Below, one piece after another: positions 1-8,067 of a DNA stretch of 64,000 nucleotides. Source of the DNA: Candidatus Saccharibacteria bacterium 49-20 (lineage in GTDB: Bacteria > Patescibacteriota > Saccharimonadia > Saccharimonadales > Saccharimonadaceae); NCBI GenBank assembly GCA_001897295.1, contig MKSN01000001.1:516011-580010 (forward strand), read 5' to 3'. The position numbers were made by a program, and so were the translations under genes. The first letter of the stretch is position 1. The number at the start of each line of letters is the position of its first letter. A model generated the notes under the pieces. It was not told the DNA's origin and made no database searches. It was given only the letters and a program-made list of their open reading frames with translations.

Positions 1-1490
1 AGCTCGCTTACGTCAATCGGGCGTGAATATGACTGCTGCAGGATATCCTCGAGCCTAGAAGTTGCAGTACCAATACCAAGTCGCCTAGCCGTACCGACCG
101 TTTCACTCAGTTGTTTTAGGCTATCTTTCAGCTCTTGCGTCTCGCCAACGGTCGCTTTTGCCCCGCCCACAAACGATGCTGCGGATTCAGGCACCCGGTC
201 GATTTGCGCCCCCTGCTGCGCAAGTACTGACTCAAAGTTACCATCTATAACTCCTGCGCGACTTGAGCTAGCCTCAAGACCATTCTCGGTTACATCAATC
301 GCTCGACTCATGTCGGCGACCGGCCCTTCTTCATACCTTCCAGCGGCGCCGTTCACCTGATACAGCTGGTCGATAGTCTGACGAATAAGCGTTTGTACTG
401 CTCCAGTTGGATAATCCTCATAGTGACGAAGTGCGTTGTTTAAGCCGTCGGTACTTATAGTAATTCCCTCTAGAATTGTTCGGGTACCAAGCCCAATAGC
501 ACGCCCTTCTTCATCCAGTACTTTAATTCCCTTCTGCAGTGAACTTGCGAGTTCATCGCGCACATCAAAAATATTCTGCTCATAAATTCGCTTCAAACGG
601 TCAGCTTCACCTTGCTCAACAGACTGCGCTTCACCTTCACTCGAATTTGAATCGACCTCTTGTTCAACCGCAACAGTCTCTTTTACGGGCACCTCACCAA
701 TATCTTCAAGTTCTTCGCGAGAAAGCTCGGGCCGTTCACGCTCCACCTCATTTACGAGTTCTTCGGTGCGCTGATCAATTTCCGCCTCATCTTGAAGCAT
801 AAGAGCCTCGGCGCGTCGTGCGGCATCAGAGAGCCCTTCGGTCGCAGGCTGCTCAGCCTGAGGCGCTCGATCATGAGTGATATCGTCTACCTCGGACTCA
901 TCCGGCTCTGCAGCGTTTGCACGAAGAGCCTCAATCTCCGCTTCCGTAAGACTTGCATCTCCAAATCCCATAACGGACAGCTTCCCCCCTGCATCTTGGG
1001 GGCGTGATACGTTTAAGCCTTTATCTTGATCAAGGGAGACGCTAAAATCTACATCCTTGCCGAAACGGGCTTTTATGACAGCAGGGGTGATTGTCTCACC
1101 AGCACGCAACCCCTTATATCCCTGCTTTTCGCCCATTGCAGGCTGAGATCGATCCACAAGTAGCGCAGCGACGCTGGCATCAAGCAAACTTCCCTGGTAC
1201 TCCACTACCTCCACCTGGCGACCCTTAATTGTCTCTGTTCGACGAGGCAATTTCGTCAGATCGACAACCTCAAACCCAAGAGTCGAATCATTCTGGATAA
1301 ATTCACTCTCTTCGCGAGACGTGGGTTGCGAAATATCTGGCGCGATGACGTAGCGCGCCTCTTTGTTGAAATCAAACGTAGCAGAGCCCTTAACTTCCTG
1401 CACCATATTAAGCTTCGATAGTGATATATCGCGCTCTGGCTGGACGTCTTGTTCTTGTGGGTTTGGCTGGTTTGTTTCGTCGAATGGCAT
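1..1490 (-). CDS. Large hypothetical protein, 3' end outside the window
   Basis: The ORF track omits this gene because its stop codon lies beyond the left edge. Reading the minus strand from ATG at 1490 (MPFDETNQPN...) gives about 496 uninterrupted codons. The first 170 residues look globular, followed by a long acidic Glu/Gln-rich stretch and then helical, probably coiled-coil sequence. I see no signal peptide, membrane segment or catalytic motif and recognise no family. It starts 34 nt after the response regulator's stop, with no obvious Shine-Dalgarno site, so the two are probably co-transcribed. A structural or scaffold role is only a guess. That it is a gene is nearly certain from ORF length, and shadow ORFs on the plus strand here (539-1007) are not genes. 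Confidence 0.85.
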   Translation of the reverse strand, partial: MPFDETNQPNPQEQDVQPERDISLSKLNMVQEVKGSATFDFNKEARYVIAPDISQPTSREESEFIQNDSTLGFEVVDLTKLPRRTETIKGRQVEVVEYQGSLLDASVAALLVDRSQPAMGEKQGYKGLRAGETITPAVIKARFGKDVDFSVSLDQDKGLNVSRPQDAGGKLSVMGFGDASLTEAEIEALRANAAEPDESEVDDITHDRAPQAEQPATEGLSDAARRAEALMLQDEAEIDQRTEELVNEVERERPELSREELEDIGEVPVKETVAVEQEVDSNSSEGEAQSVEQGEADRLKRIYEQNIFDVRDELASSLQKGIKVLDEEGRAIGLGTRTILEGITISTDGLNNALRHYEDYPTGAVQTLIRQTIDQLYQVNGAAGRYEEGPVADMSRAIDVTENGLEASSSRAGVIDGNFESVLAQQGAQIDRVPESAASFVGGAKATVGETQELKDSLKQLSETVGTARRLGIGTATSRLEDILQQSYSRPIDVSE

Positions 1491-1524
1491 GGTTGTTTGT
1501 GTGTAGTTAATCGTTTATTAATTC

Positions 1525-1917
1525 TTACGAATTAGTCTGCGCTACACCTAGATGGTGTCGTACGCGTTCAATCACGTCGCCAATCACAACTTGTGACTTC
1601 ACAAGGTAGTCATCGACGCCGAGTGATTCAGCACGCTCTTTATCTTTAGGTTGGCTGAGCGCGGTCAACATAATAACGTGGATATTTGCAGTGTCCGGTG
1701 TGTTGCGAAGGATGTCGAGTACATCAAACCCGCTAATCTTTGGCATCATCGCATCCAATAGAATCAGATCAGGCTTAAAACGGGTTGCAGCTGCAAGTGC
1801 ATCCTCGCCGTTCCCTACCCATTCGGTTTCAAAGCCTTCAATATCAAGGCGAGACTTATAGACGTTCGCTAACGCTTCGTCGTCTTCTACTAACAAGATT
1901 TTCTTTTTAGTGTCCAT
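1525..1917 (-). CDS. Stand-alone CheY-like response regulator
   Basis: This 130-residue protein is a single receiver domain with no output domain. The acidic pocket is D12/D13 (LLVEDDE), the phospho-acceptor is D55 (LILLDAMMP), the switch Thr is T85 (IMLTA) and the conserved Lys is K107 (YLVKS), so phosphorylation chemistry should be intact. No histidine kinase is encoded nearby; the partner must be elsewhere. It sits between ctpA and a large hypothetical protein. A -10 hexamer TACAAT lies 9 nt before the ATG with no room for a ribosome binding site, so the transcript is probably leaderless. Family assignment is secure; the signal sensed and the output are unknown. Confidence 0.95.
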   Translation of the reverse strand: MDTKKKILLVEDDEALANVYKSRLDIEGFETEWVGNGEDALAAATRFKPDLILLDAMMPKISGFDVLDILRNTPDTANIHVIMLTALSQPKDKERAESLGVDDYLVKSQVVIGDVIERVRHHLGVAQTNS

Positions 1918-1968
1918 ATACGGTGTATTGTACTACGCGCTCCAGATAAGCACAAGCTTGATTGCCCC

Positions 1969-3189
1969 TTAGATTGCCTTTAGTGCCGCTTCGAGCTGAG
2001 GGTCTCGGCTGGCGTTAATATCATCAACACTGCGCACCACGGTCGTATCTGGCACAATGCCCTTCTCAGAGATATTCACCCCTGCTGGCGTATACCAACG
2101 CGCAATGGTGACCTTAAGTGTCGCGCCATCAGACAGGTTCACAAGCTTCTGAACGCTTCCCTTGCCAAACGTCGTCTCACCGACAAGTGTTGCCACCTTG
2201 TGATCGTGCAGCGCACCTGCAACGATTTCACTGGCACTGGCGCTACTTCCATTCACCAACACGATTGTCTTTATACCATTAAGGATTGGCGTACCGGTTG
2301 ATTTAAGTTCCTCGGTCACCTTGCCGTTTGTGCGTTCGGTGGTGACAAGCTGGCGATCAAGCCAAATACCCGCCACAGCCTGTGCAGCAGTCACATACCC
2401 GCCGCCGTTACCGCGGAGGTCAACCACCACACCCTTTACGCCCTTATTCTTGAAGTCCATTGCCACGGCGCGCGCCAGGCTACCGGTTTCATCGTCAAAG
2501 CGTGTAATCGTCAGGATGCCTACGCCGTCCTTAATCTCACCGTACGCGCTTGGGTTATTCACCTGCTCGCGGGTAATGTTGAACTCTTTCTCTTCGCCAT
2601 TTCGAAGTACAGTCAGCTTTACAGTCGTCCCTACTTCACCGCGAATATCCGTGGTCACTTCGGTGAGGGTTTTGCCTTCTGTTGATTCGCCGTTCACCTT
2701 TGTAATAATGTCATTAATCATCACTCCAGATTTTTCAGCTGGGTTATCTTGCAGTACACGCACCACGGTCGGCACGTTGTTACGAATCCCCACTTCCACA
2801 CCGATACCGCCGCCGATATTACCCGAAAGCGCATCGTCGAAGCTGGTAGATTCCTTCTTGTTCATGTAGATCGTATATTGATCACCCGCAGCATCAACAA
2901 GACCCTTATTTGCGCCTTCGATCAGCTTTTGCTTATCAAGGTCACCATCGAAGTTGCTCTCGAGTGCCTGATAGGTTTCCTGGACACTTGCAAGGTCGAT
3001 GTCGCCCTTACCGAGCAGTGTATTAATATTGCCGCTCAGAAGCCCGCTGTTAATACCCCCCGCCACATAGCCAATACCCGCGACAAAGATAAAGGCAAAG
3101 ATCATCACCGTGGTAGGAATGCGCTTTTGCGGCTGAGCTCGGCGAGGTGACGGTGTGATGGGCGTGTTGGTAGTAAGTGGCTCGGCCAT
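1969..3189 (-). CDS. ctpA: C-terminal processing peptidase (S41 family, PDZ)
   Basis: The protein has a short cytoplasmic N-terminus, one transmembrane segment (about residues 25-45), a PDZ domain and an S41 tail-specific protease domain. The catalytic Ser lies in NGSSASASE and the Lys in GETTFGKGSVQ, the normal Ser/Lys dyad. Such enzymes trim C-termini of envelope proteins, often peptidoglycan hydrolases or their regulators. The track starts at a TTG (3210), but a strong GGAGGG site lies inside that extension, so I use the ATG at 3189 (MAEPLTTNT). It follows the CHAP hydrolase gene and the ftsEX pair; regulating that wall hydrolase by proteolysis is a reasonable inference, not shown. Confidence 0.93.
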   Translation of the reverse strand: MAEPLTTNTPITPSPRRAQPQKRIPTTVMIFAFIFVAGIGYVAGGINSGLLSGNINTLLGKGDIDLASVQETYQALESNFDGDLDKQKLIEGANKGLVDAAGDQYTIYMNKKESTSFDDALSGNIGGGIGVEVGIRNNVPTVVRVLQDNPAEKSGVMINDIITKVNGESTEGKTLTEVTTDIRGEVGTTVKLTVLRNGEEKEFNITREQVNNPSAYGEIKDGVGILTITRFDDETGSLARAVAMDFKNKGVKGVVVDLRGNGGGYVTAAQAVAGIWLDRQLVTTERTNGKVTEELKSTGTPILNGIKTIVLVNGSSASASEIVAGALHDHKVATLVGETTFGKGSVQKLVNLSDGATLKVTIARWYTPAGVNISEKGIVPDTTVVRSVDDINASRDPQLEAALKAI

Positions 3190-3267
3190 GATGAAAAGTT
3201 TACCCTCCAAAGGTGTGAATTGTACTGGTATTTATTATACCGCTTTTGCTGGATGAAAGCTGAATTA

Positions 3268-4458
3268 CTAAGTGATTTTTACGTATTGGTCGAAGAAACT
3301 CTTTGAAAGCCACATCTCACTATACATACCCCAACCAGCACCGTAATTGTAGTTGTATTGACTCACGAGTACTTGATTGCCACTCACTGCCTCAACCCAT
3401 GCCACGTGTCCTGGGTTACCAAGAATCACTGCAATTGAACCGGGTTGTGGATTTGAGCCGAGGTTCTGATAGCCTGCGTTAATAGCATTACGCGCAAAGT
3501 CACCACCATTACCCCACTTGTAGTAAATACCTACTTCTTTGGCGATCTTCCACGCCACGTAGCTTGCACACTGACGACAGCCATAGCCACGTCCGTCACC
3601 ACCATTGCCGTTTGCGCCACCTGTCGAGAGGTAACCAAGCATTGGACAGTTTGCGTTGTTCCACGGATAGTCACCGAGGGAACCAGAGTCGACAATTGTG
3701 TAGCCACCGGTTGAATTTGTACGGGCATTCAAGACTGCTTGAATACGCTTCGCTTCGGCAATTTGTGCCTGGCTATCTTTAATCATTCCTTGGTACTTCG
3801 ACTCATCATTTTGCGTTTGCGCAAGAAGTCGGGCCTGCTCGGTCTCTTTTGCTTGAAGCGAATCGCGAGCTGCGGTTTGCGTTGCAAGTACCTTCGTCAC
3901 TTCCTCTTTTTGAGTTGTAAGCTGCGTCTTGAGGTCTTTTACCTTTTTAATTGTCGTACTCAATTGATCCTTTACGGAGTTACGGTACTCTTGCTTGTCG
4001 AGGAAGTCACCAATATTTTGACTACTTGCAAGCATTTCAACTGGCGAAATATCATCATCAAGGTAAAGATCGGCAATGGTGGTACCAAGTGCATCTTGAT
4101 TTTCACTAATTTGCTTTTCCGTGTCCGCAATTTCAATGACGAGCTTATCGTGTTGAGCTTGGCTCACGGCAATTTGCGCAAGAATAGCATTCTTTTCATT
4201 CGTAATCTGAGCTAACGCATTTGCAAGTGAAGCTGCCTCGTCATTAAGTCGGTTCGCTTCAGCCTGGTAACGAGCCATATCAGCTTGAAGCGCAGCGATC
4301 TTGTCGTCGTACTGATCAGCAGAAACGGGACGAATGAATTGTGAGCCCGCAGCAGTGGCTGCAAATACGATGGCAACAGCGATCACCATCCCTCGTTTCA
4401 TCTTTGTTGAGAGTGTGTTTATTTTAGAAGCTGGTGTGGTGGTGCGCAGTTTCTTCAT
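3268..4458 (-). CDS. Secreted coiled-coil CHAP peptidoglycan hydrolase (PcsB-like)
   Basis: From ATG 4458 (MKKLRTTTPA) the protein has a basic N-terminus, a signal sequence or anchor (about 22-45), a long coiled coil rich in Ala/Gln/Lys (about 48-245), a short linker and a C-terminal CHAP amidase/endopeptidase domain. The catalytic Cys is in CRQCASYVAW and the His in GHVAWVE. This is the architecture of PcsB/CwlO-type hydrolases activated by FtsEX, and ftsE-ftsX lie directly upstream, so FtsEX-gated wall cleavage at division is a strong inference. The track start at 4497 is a TTG that is really the -35 box (TTGACG); 17 nt later comes an extended -10 (TATGCTAATGT) ending 10 nt before the ATG, so the mRNA should be leaderless. 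Confidence 0.92.
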   Translation of the reverse strand: MKKLRTTTPASKINTLSTKMKRGMVIAVAIVFAATAAGSQFIRPVSADQYDDKIAALQADMARYQAEANRLNDEAASLANALAQITNEKNAILAQIAVSQAQHDKLVIEIADTEKQISENQDALGTTIADLYLDDDISPVEMLASSQNIGDFLDKQEYRNSVKDQLSTTIKKVKDLKTQLTTQKEEVTKVLATQTAARDSLQAKETEQARLLAQTQNDESKYQGMIKDSQAQIAEAKRIQAVLNARTNSTGGYTIVDSGSLGDYPWNNANCPMLGYLSTGGANGNGGDGRGYGCRQCASYVAWKIAKEVGIYYKWGNGGDFARNAINAGYQNLGSNPQPGSIAVILGNPGHVAWVEAVSGNQVLVSQYNYNYGAGWGMYSEMWLSKSFFDQYVKIT

Positions 4459-4468
4459 TTCTTTTACT

Positions 4469-4497
4469 ACATTAGCATAAGCATTTAGTAGCGTCAA
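4469..4497 (-). promoter_or_regulatory. Promoter of the CHAP hydrolase gene
   Basis: TTGACG at 4497-4492, a 17-nt spacer and TAATGT at 4474-4469, with an extended TATGC before the -10. The 15-mer GCTTATGCTAATGTA recurs exactly in the promoter at 54126-54154. The hexamer ends 10 nt before the ATG. The -35 box touches the right arm of the inverted-repeat element 4496-4628. Confidence 0.75.
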
Positions 4498-4628
4498 GAA
4501 ATCTCAAAGGCAGCCCTGAAACTATAAGGACGACTCTGCAGCCCGAGTTTTTAAGGGCGCTGGGGCCCCATAAAAACCCGGAGCGAAGCCAAGTCCGTTA
4601 GTTTACAGGGGTGAATTTGAGATTTCTT
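4496..4628. repeat. Long nested hairpin between ftsX and the CHAP gene
   Basis: A perfect 13-bp outer inverted repeat (AAGAAATCTCAAA / TTTGAGATTTCTT) encloses a second imperfect stem (CCCTG-AAACTA against TAGTTT-CAGGG) and an inner stem (GAGTTTTTA / TAAAAACCC) around GGGGCCCC. On the minus strand it begins 5 nt after the ftsX stop. It could terminate or attenuate ftsEX transcription ahead of the CHAP promoter. There is no T-tract, so it is not a textbook terminator. Its three-tier architecture resembles the dispersed elements at 26677, 42604 and 46019, but I find no shared primary sequence. Confidence 0.7.
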
Positions 4629-4633
4629 ACAGC

Positions 4634-5617
4634 TTAGAGCTTAAGATAACGTCGAGTCGCAAGAAGTGACGAAATAATACCAATGATCGCACCGACAATA
4701 ATCATACCCAGTAGCACAAACCCAGCGTAGATAGTAAGTAGGCTTTGGGTCTCTGCGACCGCGACGCCCGCGTCCTGCAATGCAGGCTCTGCCAGGATAA
4801 ATAGTCCAAACCCAATTGCGCTGGCGATAATAGCGGCAAAGAATCCATACACGACCGCTTCCACAATAAATGGACCACGGATGAATGAGCGCTCCGCACC
4901 AATCAGCTTCATCATTTGAATTTCTTCACGTCGGTTAAAGATTGCCATGCGAATGGTGTTAAAGATGATAAGCGTTGAGATTGCGACGAATACCACACTA
5001 ATAATGATACCGACTTGCTGTGCAAAGGCTGCGGTACCTGCAATCTTTTCGATTGCTTCACGGCGCTGACCCGCAAACGACGGATCGCGATCTGGATCAA
5101 TTGCCGCCTTTACGGTCTCGTTATCTTTTACGAGTGACGCCAGTTGACTAGTGTCATTAATGTCGACCACCTGAATCTTGAGTGTCCATGGGAACTTATT
5201 GGTAGCTTCTTTCACTGCATCGAGGGTTGAATTGTCGGCCTTGTTGTCTTGAATGAAGTTTTCCCTTGCTTGGTCTGGAGTCTGGACTGCCACGTCGGTC
5301 ACCGAGCTTAATTTCTTTACTTCTGCAACCACCTCATTGGCTTCTTCTTGTGTTGTGTCGTTCTTTAGGTAAATCGACATTGACACACTTTCACGTACCG
5401 TCTGAAGTGTGTTTGACATAACATTTTGTGATACCACGCTCGCAAATACCACGAACAGTGTGATTGTCATGACGGCGGTTGCCGCAATAGTAAGCCACGC
5501 GTTACGGGTGAAGTTGTTCACGCCGTACCGGCACATTCGCAGGAATGTAATCCACTGGCGACGGTGTCGCTTTTGTTGACTAAGTGCTTTTGCGTCTTTT
5601 TTCTTGGTCTTTGCCAT
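4634..5617 (-). CDS. ftsX: Cell-division ABC permease FtsX
   Basis: This 327-residue FtsX has a strongly basic N-terminal tail, a first transmembrane helix, an extracytoplasmic domain (about 75-195) and three C-terminal transmembrane helices ending in LLATRRYLKL. With FtsE it forms a divisome complex that transmits ATP hydrolysis to a periplasmic or extracellular wall hydrolase. The track's start lies inside ftsE; ATG 5617 follows the ftsE stop by one base and has a GAAGAGAAGAA purine run just upstream (within the ftsE 3' end) as ribosome binding site, so the two genes are translationally coupled. The likely hydrolase partner, the CHAP protein, is the next gene. Confidence 0.95.
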   Translation of the reverse strand: MAKTKKKDAKALSQQKRHRRQWITFLRMCRYGVNNFTRNAWLTIAATAVMTITLFVVFASVVSQNVMSNTLQTVRESVSMSIYLKNDTTQEEANEVVAEVKKLSSVTDVAVQTPDQARENFIQDNKADNSTLDAVKEATNKFPWTLKIQVVDINDTSQLASLVKDNETVKAAIDPDRDPSFAGQRREAIEKIAGTAAFAQQVGIIISVVFVAISTLIIFNTIRMAIFNRREEIQMMKLIGAERSFIRGPFIVEAVVYGFFAAIIASAIGFGLFILAEPALQDAGVAVAETQSLLTIYAGFVLLGMIIVGAIIGIISSLLATRRYLKL

Positions 5618-5618
5618 A

Positions 5619-6317
5619 TTATTTCTTCTCTTCCGTTTGGCGGTAGCTGCCCTCTGCTTGATCGGCTGTAATCTTTCCGTCTTCAATGGTAATCACGCGA
5701 CGCTTCAGCTTGTTCACGATCTCGGCATTGTGGGTTGTCAGTAGTACTGTTGTGCCGTACTTGTTAATCTTTTCAAGCAAGCGTACGATTTCCCAAGTAT
5801 TCTTAGGGTCGAGGTTTCCGGTTGGCTCATCGGCAATAAGGATTTTCGGCTGACGCACAATCGCACGCGCAATCGCCACACGCTGGCGCTCACCACCAGA
5901 AAGTTGACTCGGGAAGTTTTTCTCTTTACCCGTAAGGCCCACAAGGTCAATTACCTTTGGTACAGTATTCTTAATTTCGCGCCCTGTCATACCGGCGATT
6001 TCAAGGGCAAAGGCGATGTTTTCAAATACAGTACGCTGTGGCAACAGTTTAAAGTCCTGAAAGACAACGCCGATCTTACGGCGAAGCATTGGAATTTGGG
6101 AATCCTTCAGTGTGTCGTAATCGATACCGCCCACGACAATCTTACCGCTGGTTGGCTTTTCTTCACGAGTCAAAAGCTTCAAAAGTGTCGACTTACCTGC
6201 TCCCGAAGAACCGATAATAATCACGAATTCACGGGGTTCAACAAAAAGGCTCATGCGGTTTAAGGCCGGAGCGTTATCTTTTCCGTATGTTTTTGTTACC
6301 CTATCTAAAAGAATCAT
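5619..6317 (-). CDS. ftsE: Cell-division ATP-binding protein FtsE
   Basis: ABC ATPase of 232 residues. Walker A is GSSGAGKST, the signature LSGGERQRVAIARA and Walker B ILIADEPTGNLD, all canonical. It pairs with FtsX, encoded one base downstream. The track begins at 6488, but the family starts at MILLDRVTKTYG; that ATG (6317) is preceded by an extended -10 (TGC-TATACT, 6333-6328) ending 10 nt before it, so the upstream extension is non-coding and the mRNA is probably leaderless. The C-terminus is short and charged (EEKK). Confidence 0.96.
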   Translation of the reverse strand: MILLDRVTKTYGKDNAPALNRMSLFVEPREFVIIIGSSGAGKSTLLKLLTREEKPTSGKIVVGGIDYDTLKDSQIPMLRRKIGVVFQDFKLLPQRTVFENIAFALEIAGMTGREIKNTVPKVIDLVGLTGKEKNFPSQLSGGERQRVAIARAIVRQPKILIADEPTGNLDPKNTWEIVRLLEKINKYGTTVLLTTHNAEIVNKLKRRVITIEDGKITADQAEGSYRQTEEKK

Positions 6318-6386
6318 TTCTGCATTAAGTATAGCACGAGGTGGCGAGAGAAAAAATCCGCTTGTGGTTTTTTCCGAGCACCGATG

Positions 6387-6415
6387 TGCAATGTCGTACA
6401 AAGTACGAGATTGCA
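6387..6415. terminator. Hairpin after the 58-aa membrane protein gene
   Basis: TGCAAT-gt-CGTAC-aaa-GTACG-ag-ATTGCA forms an 11-bp interrupted stem between the small ORF and the ftsE promoter. No T-tract follows immediately on the minus strand, so it may be a weak terminator or a processing structure. Confidence 0.45.
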
Positions 6416-6438
6416 TAAGTCCTAAAGATGCTTGCGGG

Positions 6439-6615
6439 CTATTCCGAGATTCGCTTTGCGAGCTTATAGCCCAGGATAATCCCAACAATTCCGCCCACTG
6501 TACTCAGCAGAATACTCATCCCGCTAAATAAGTCATTGTCGCCCCATAAAGCTGGGACATATGCGCCGGCGATTCCGCCCACAAGTGCGCCAAATCCAAT
6601 AAGAAGTTTATACAT
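6439..6615 (-). CDS. Small glycine-rich two-helix membrane protein (58 aa)
   Basis: This ORF is below the track's length cut-off. ATG at 6615 gives MYKLLIGFGALVGGIAGAY..., 58 residues with two hydrophobic helices (about 4-20 and 32-50), each with spaced glycines (GALVGGIAGA and GGIVGIILG), and a basic tail KLAKRISE. The pattern resembles glycine-zipper membrane proteins; I cannot name a family. It lies upstream of ftsE on the same strand, but ftsE has its own promoter. A TATACT hexamer lies 9 nt before the ATG, fitting the leaderless pattern elsewhere. That an ORF this short encodes two clean helices with an in-place promoter supports it being real. Confidence 0.7.
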   Translation of the reverse strand: MYKLLIGFGALVGGIAGAYVPALWGDNDLFSGMSILLSTVGGIVGIILGYKLAKRISE

Positions 6616-6679
6616 AACCTATTTAGTATACACCTCAAAAATGTCTATCTCACATAGTACGGAATGCGTAGGTGTTGCA

Positions 6680-6715
6680 GTGTGAGGCCCGGTCGTAGTT
6701 GACCGGGCCTCACAC
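6680..6715. terminator. Perfect 15-bp GC-rich hairpin
   Basis: GTGTGAGGCCCGGTC and GACCGGGCCTCACAC flank a 6-nt loop, 9 nt after the stop of the gene at 6724-7188. There is no T-tract; such very stable tracts-free hairpins are commoner in high-GC bacteria. Part of the foreign-looking cassette. Confidence 0.7.
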
Positions 6716-6723
6716 ATGGGGGT

Positions 6724-7188
6724 TCAGCAGCCCGCCAGGACGCGTTCGATGACCTGCTCGTAGTTGAACGTGAGCAGGCTCTCGAGCTTCTCGCTCCCCG
6801 ACTCGAGCGCCGCGACGACGAGGTCGCTGCTCGTGATGGACGTGTTGTCCGTCGGGTTGGCACCCACCCGCAGCTCGGCGAAGACCGCGCTCAGCCGGAG
6901 CATCCGCTTGTAGGCGGGCGTCTGGTAGCGCTTCTCCGGCATCTTGAGGAAGCCGACGTAGGCGCCCTCTGCCCGCCGACGCAGCCGCTCTGGGTCGAAG
7001 TCCATGTCGAGCAGGATCTGACGAGCCGTCGGGTAGGCCTGGGGGTCCAGGCAAAGCACGGTCGCCGGGAGGTGGATCGAGTCCACCGTGTCGTGCCCCA
7101 TGTTCTCGGCGAACATGTTGACTTCCATCAGCAGCGTGTGTGCGCTGACACTGAAAGGCCGGTTCAAGACCGGGTAGGTTCCGTACAT
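6724..7188 (-). CDS. Clp N-domain-like protein, GC-rich, probably acquired
   Basis: From ATG 7188 (MYGTYPVLNRP) the 154 residues read as two degenerate Clp_N repeats: FSVSAHTLLMEVNMFAENMGHD...HLPATVL...ARQILLDM, then TPAYKRMLRLSAVFAE...ITSSDLVVAALESG...LESLL. Clp_N domains of ClpA/ClpC bind adaptors and substrates; here no AAA+ module follows, so it could act only as an adaptor, decoy or independent binding protein. I choose 7188 over 7215 because GGAGAG lies 7 nt before it. GC content is far above that of the neighbours, with GAC/CTC/GTC/GAG codons dominating. Together with its strong ribosome site and perfect 3' hairpin this suggests transfer from a high-GC bacterium. The Clp_N match is by eye. 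Confidence 0.7.
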   Translation of the reverse strand: MYGTYPVLNRPFSVSAHTLLMEVNMFAENMGHDTVDSIHLPATVLCLDPQAYPTARQILLDMDFDPERLRRRAEGAYVGFLKMPEKRYQTPAYKRMLRLSAVFAELRVGANPTDNTSITSSDLVVAALESGSEKLESLLTFNYEQVIERVLAGC

Positions 7189-7309
7189 GATGTATCTCTC
7201 CATTTCTCGACGCACTCATACTAAGCACCCCGTAGCATGTGACATATCTGTTAACGTGCGACGAATTGTTCTATTACCACATATTGAACACCTTTCGAGA
7301 GTTGAGTTC

Positions 7310-7343
7310 AAGGGGTGGCCGGCATTTTCGCCAGCCACCCCTT
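7310..7343. terminator. GC-rich hairpin between the two Clp_N-like genes
   Basis: AAGGGGTGGC and GCCACCCCTT form a 10-bp stem around a GC-rich loop that can extend it (CGGC...GCC). It starts 10 nt after the stop of the gene at 7354-7911 and again lacks a T-tract. Confidence 0.75.
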
Positions 7344-7353
7344 TAGAGCGAAC

Positions 7354-7911
7354 TCAGGATCGAGCGTGATACGCGAGTGCGTGCAGGTGCGCGATGGACT
7401 CGGCGCCCGACTCGGTTGCAACCTGGAACTGGGCAGTGTAGAAATCCCACTGACTGGCTTCGACCGTCTCGATGTTCGAGTAGTCGTGGTCCGTCACCTT
7501 GCCCCAGGTCACCTCCTCGTCGCCGCTCGTAGCGCTGCGTATCGTGGCGACCTTGTCGTCGACATACACCTCGAACCGCAGCGCGAGGCTGGCGTACATC
7601 TCGACCGCCGGCAACGCCATGTACTGACGCTCCCCGACCACCACGATGTTCGCACGAGCCGTGTCGATCGCCAGAAGCGCCAACACCGACTCGGCGAGCT
7701 CCACGGTGAAGCCGTAGCGCTCGATGAGCTGCTTGACTCGCATGGGCGCGTCGTCGTCGACGAGCGCCGCAAATACGATGTGAATCGGGTCGAGTACGTC
7801 GTGACCGCACTCATCCACGGCGTCATACGCCGCTTCGAATAGCCGCTTTCCACCGAAATGATCGCTCTTAATCATCTCAATGGTTGCAAGTGCACTTCCC
7901 TGAAGGGCCAT
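7354..7911 (-). CDS. Second Clp N-domain-like protein, GC-rich, probably acquired
   Basis: A 185-residue protein whose first 75 residues match one Clp_N repeat (LFEAAYDAVDECGHDVLDPIH...ALVDDDAPMRVKQLIERYGF); the rest is only weakly similar and unassigned. No ATPase domain, signal peptide or membrane segment is seen. The first 25 codons have local base composition while the remainder is strongly GC-rich, so the gene may be a recently acquired body behind a local 5' end. It has a clear promoter (8021-8049), a leader of about 105 nt and AGAGGTG just before the ATG, unlike the leaderless genes around it. With its neighbour at 6724 it forms a two-gene island between the ftsE block and prfB. Confidence 0.65.
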   Translation of the reverse strand: MALQGSALATIEMIKSDHFGGKRLFEAAYDAVDECGHDVLDPIHIVFAALVDDDAPMRVKQLIERYGFTVELAESVLALLAIDTARANIVVVGERQYMALPAVEMYASLALRFEVYVDDKVATIRSATSGDEEVTWGKVTDHDYSNIETVEASQWDFYTAQFQVATESGAESIAHLHALAYHARS

Positions 7912-8020
7912 GCCACCTCTTTCTCTGAGTTTGCCTTATGAAACACCGGATGGTATTCCATATGTAGCAATAGACTTTCAATGCAACTTTCTTGGGTGCG
8001 TACACTCAAAAACTTGCTAT

Positions 8021-8049
8021 ATTATATCACATTTTGTTTATTTTTTCAA
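8021..8049 (-). promoter_or_regulatory. Promoter of the Clp_N-like island
   Basis: TTGAAA (8049-8044), a 17-nt spacer and TATAAT (8026-8021) with TG one base upstream of the -10 on the minus strand. The A/T-rich promoter contrasts with the GC-rich genes it drives. The leader to ATG 7911 is about 105 nt and holds no structure I recognise. Confidence 0.75.
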
Positions 8050-8067
8050 TATATTACAGAGGTGATT

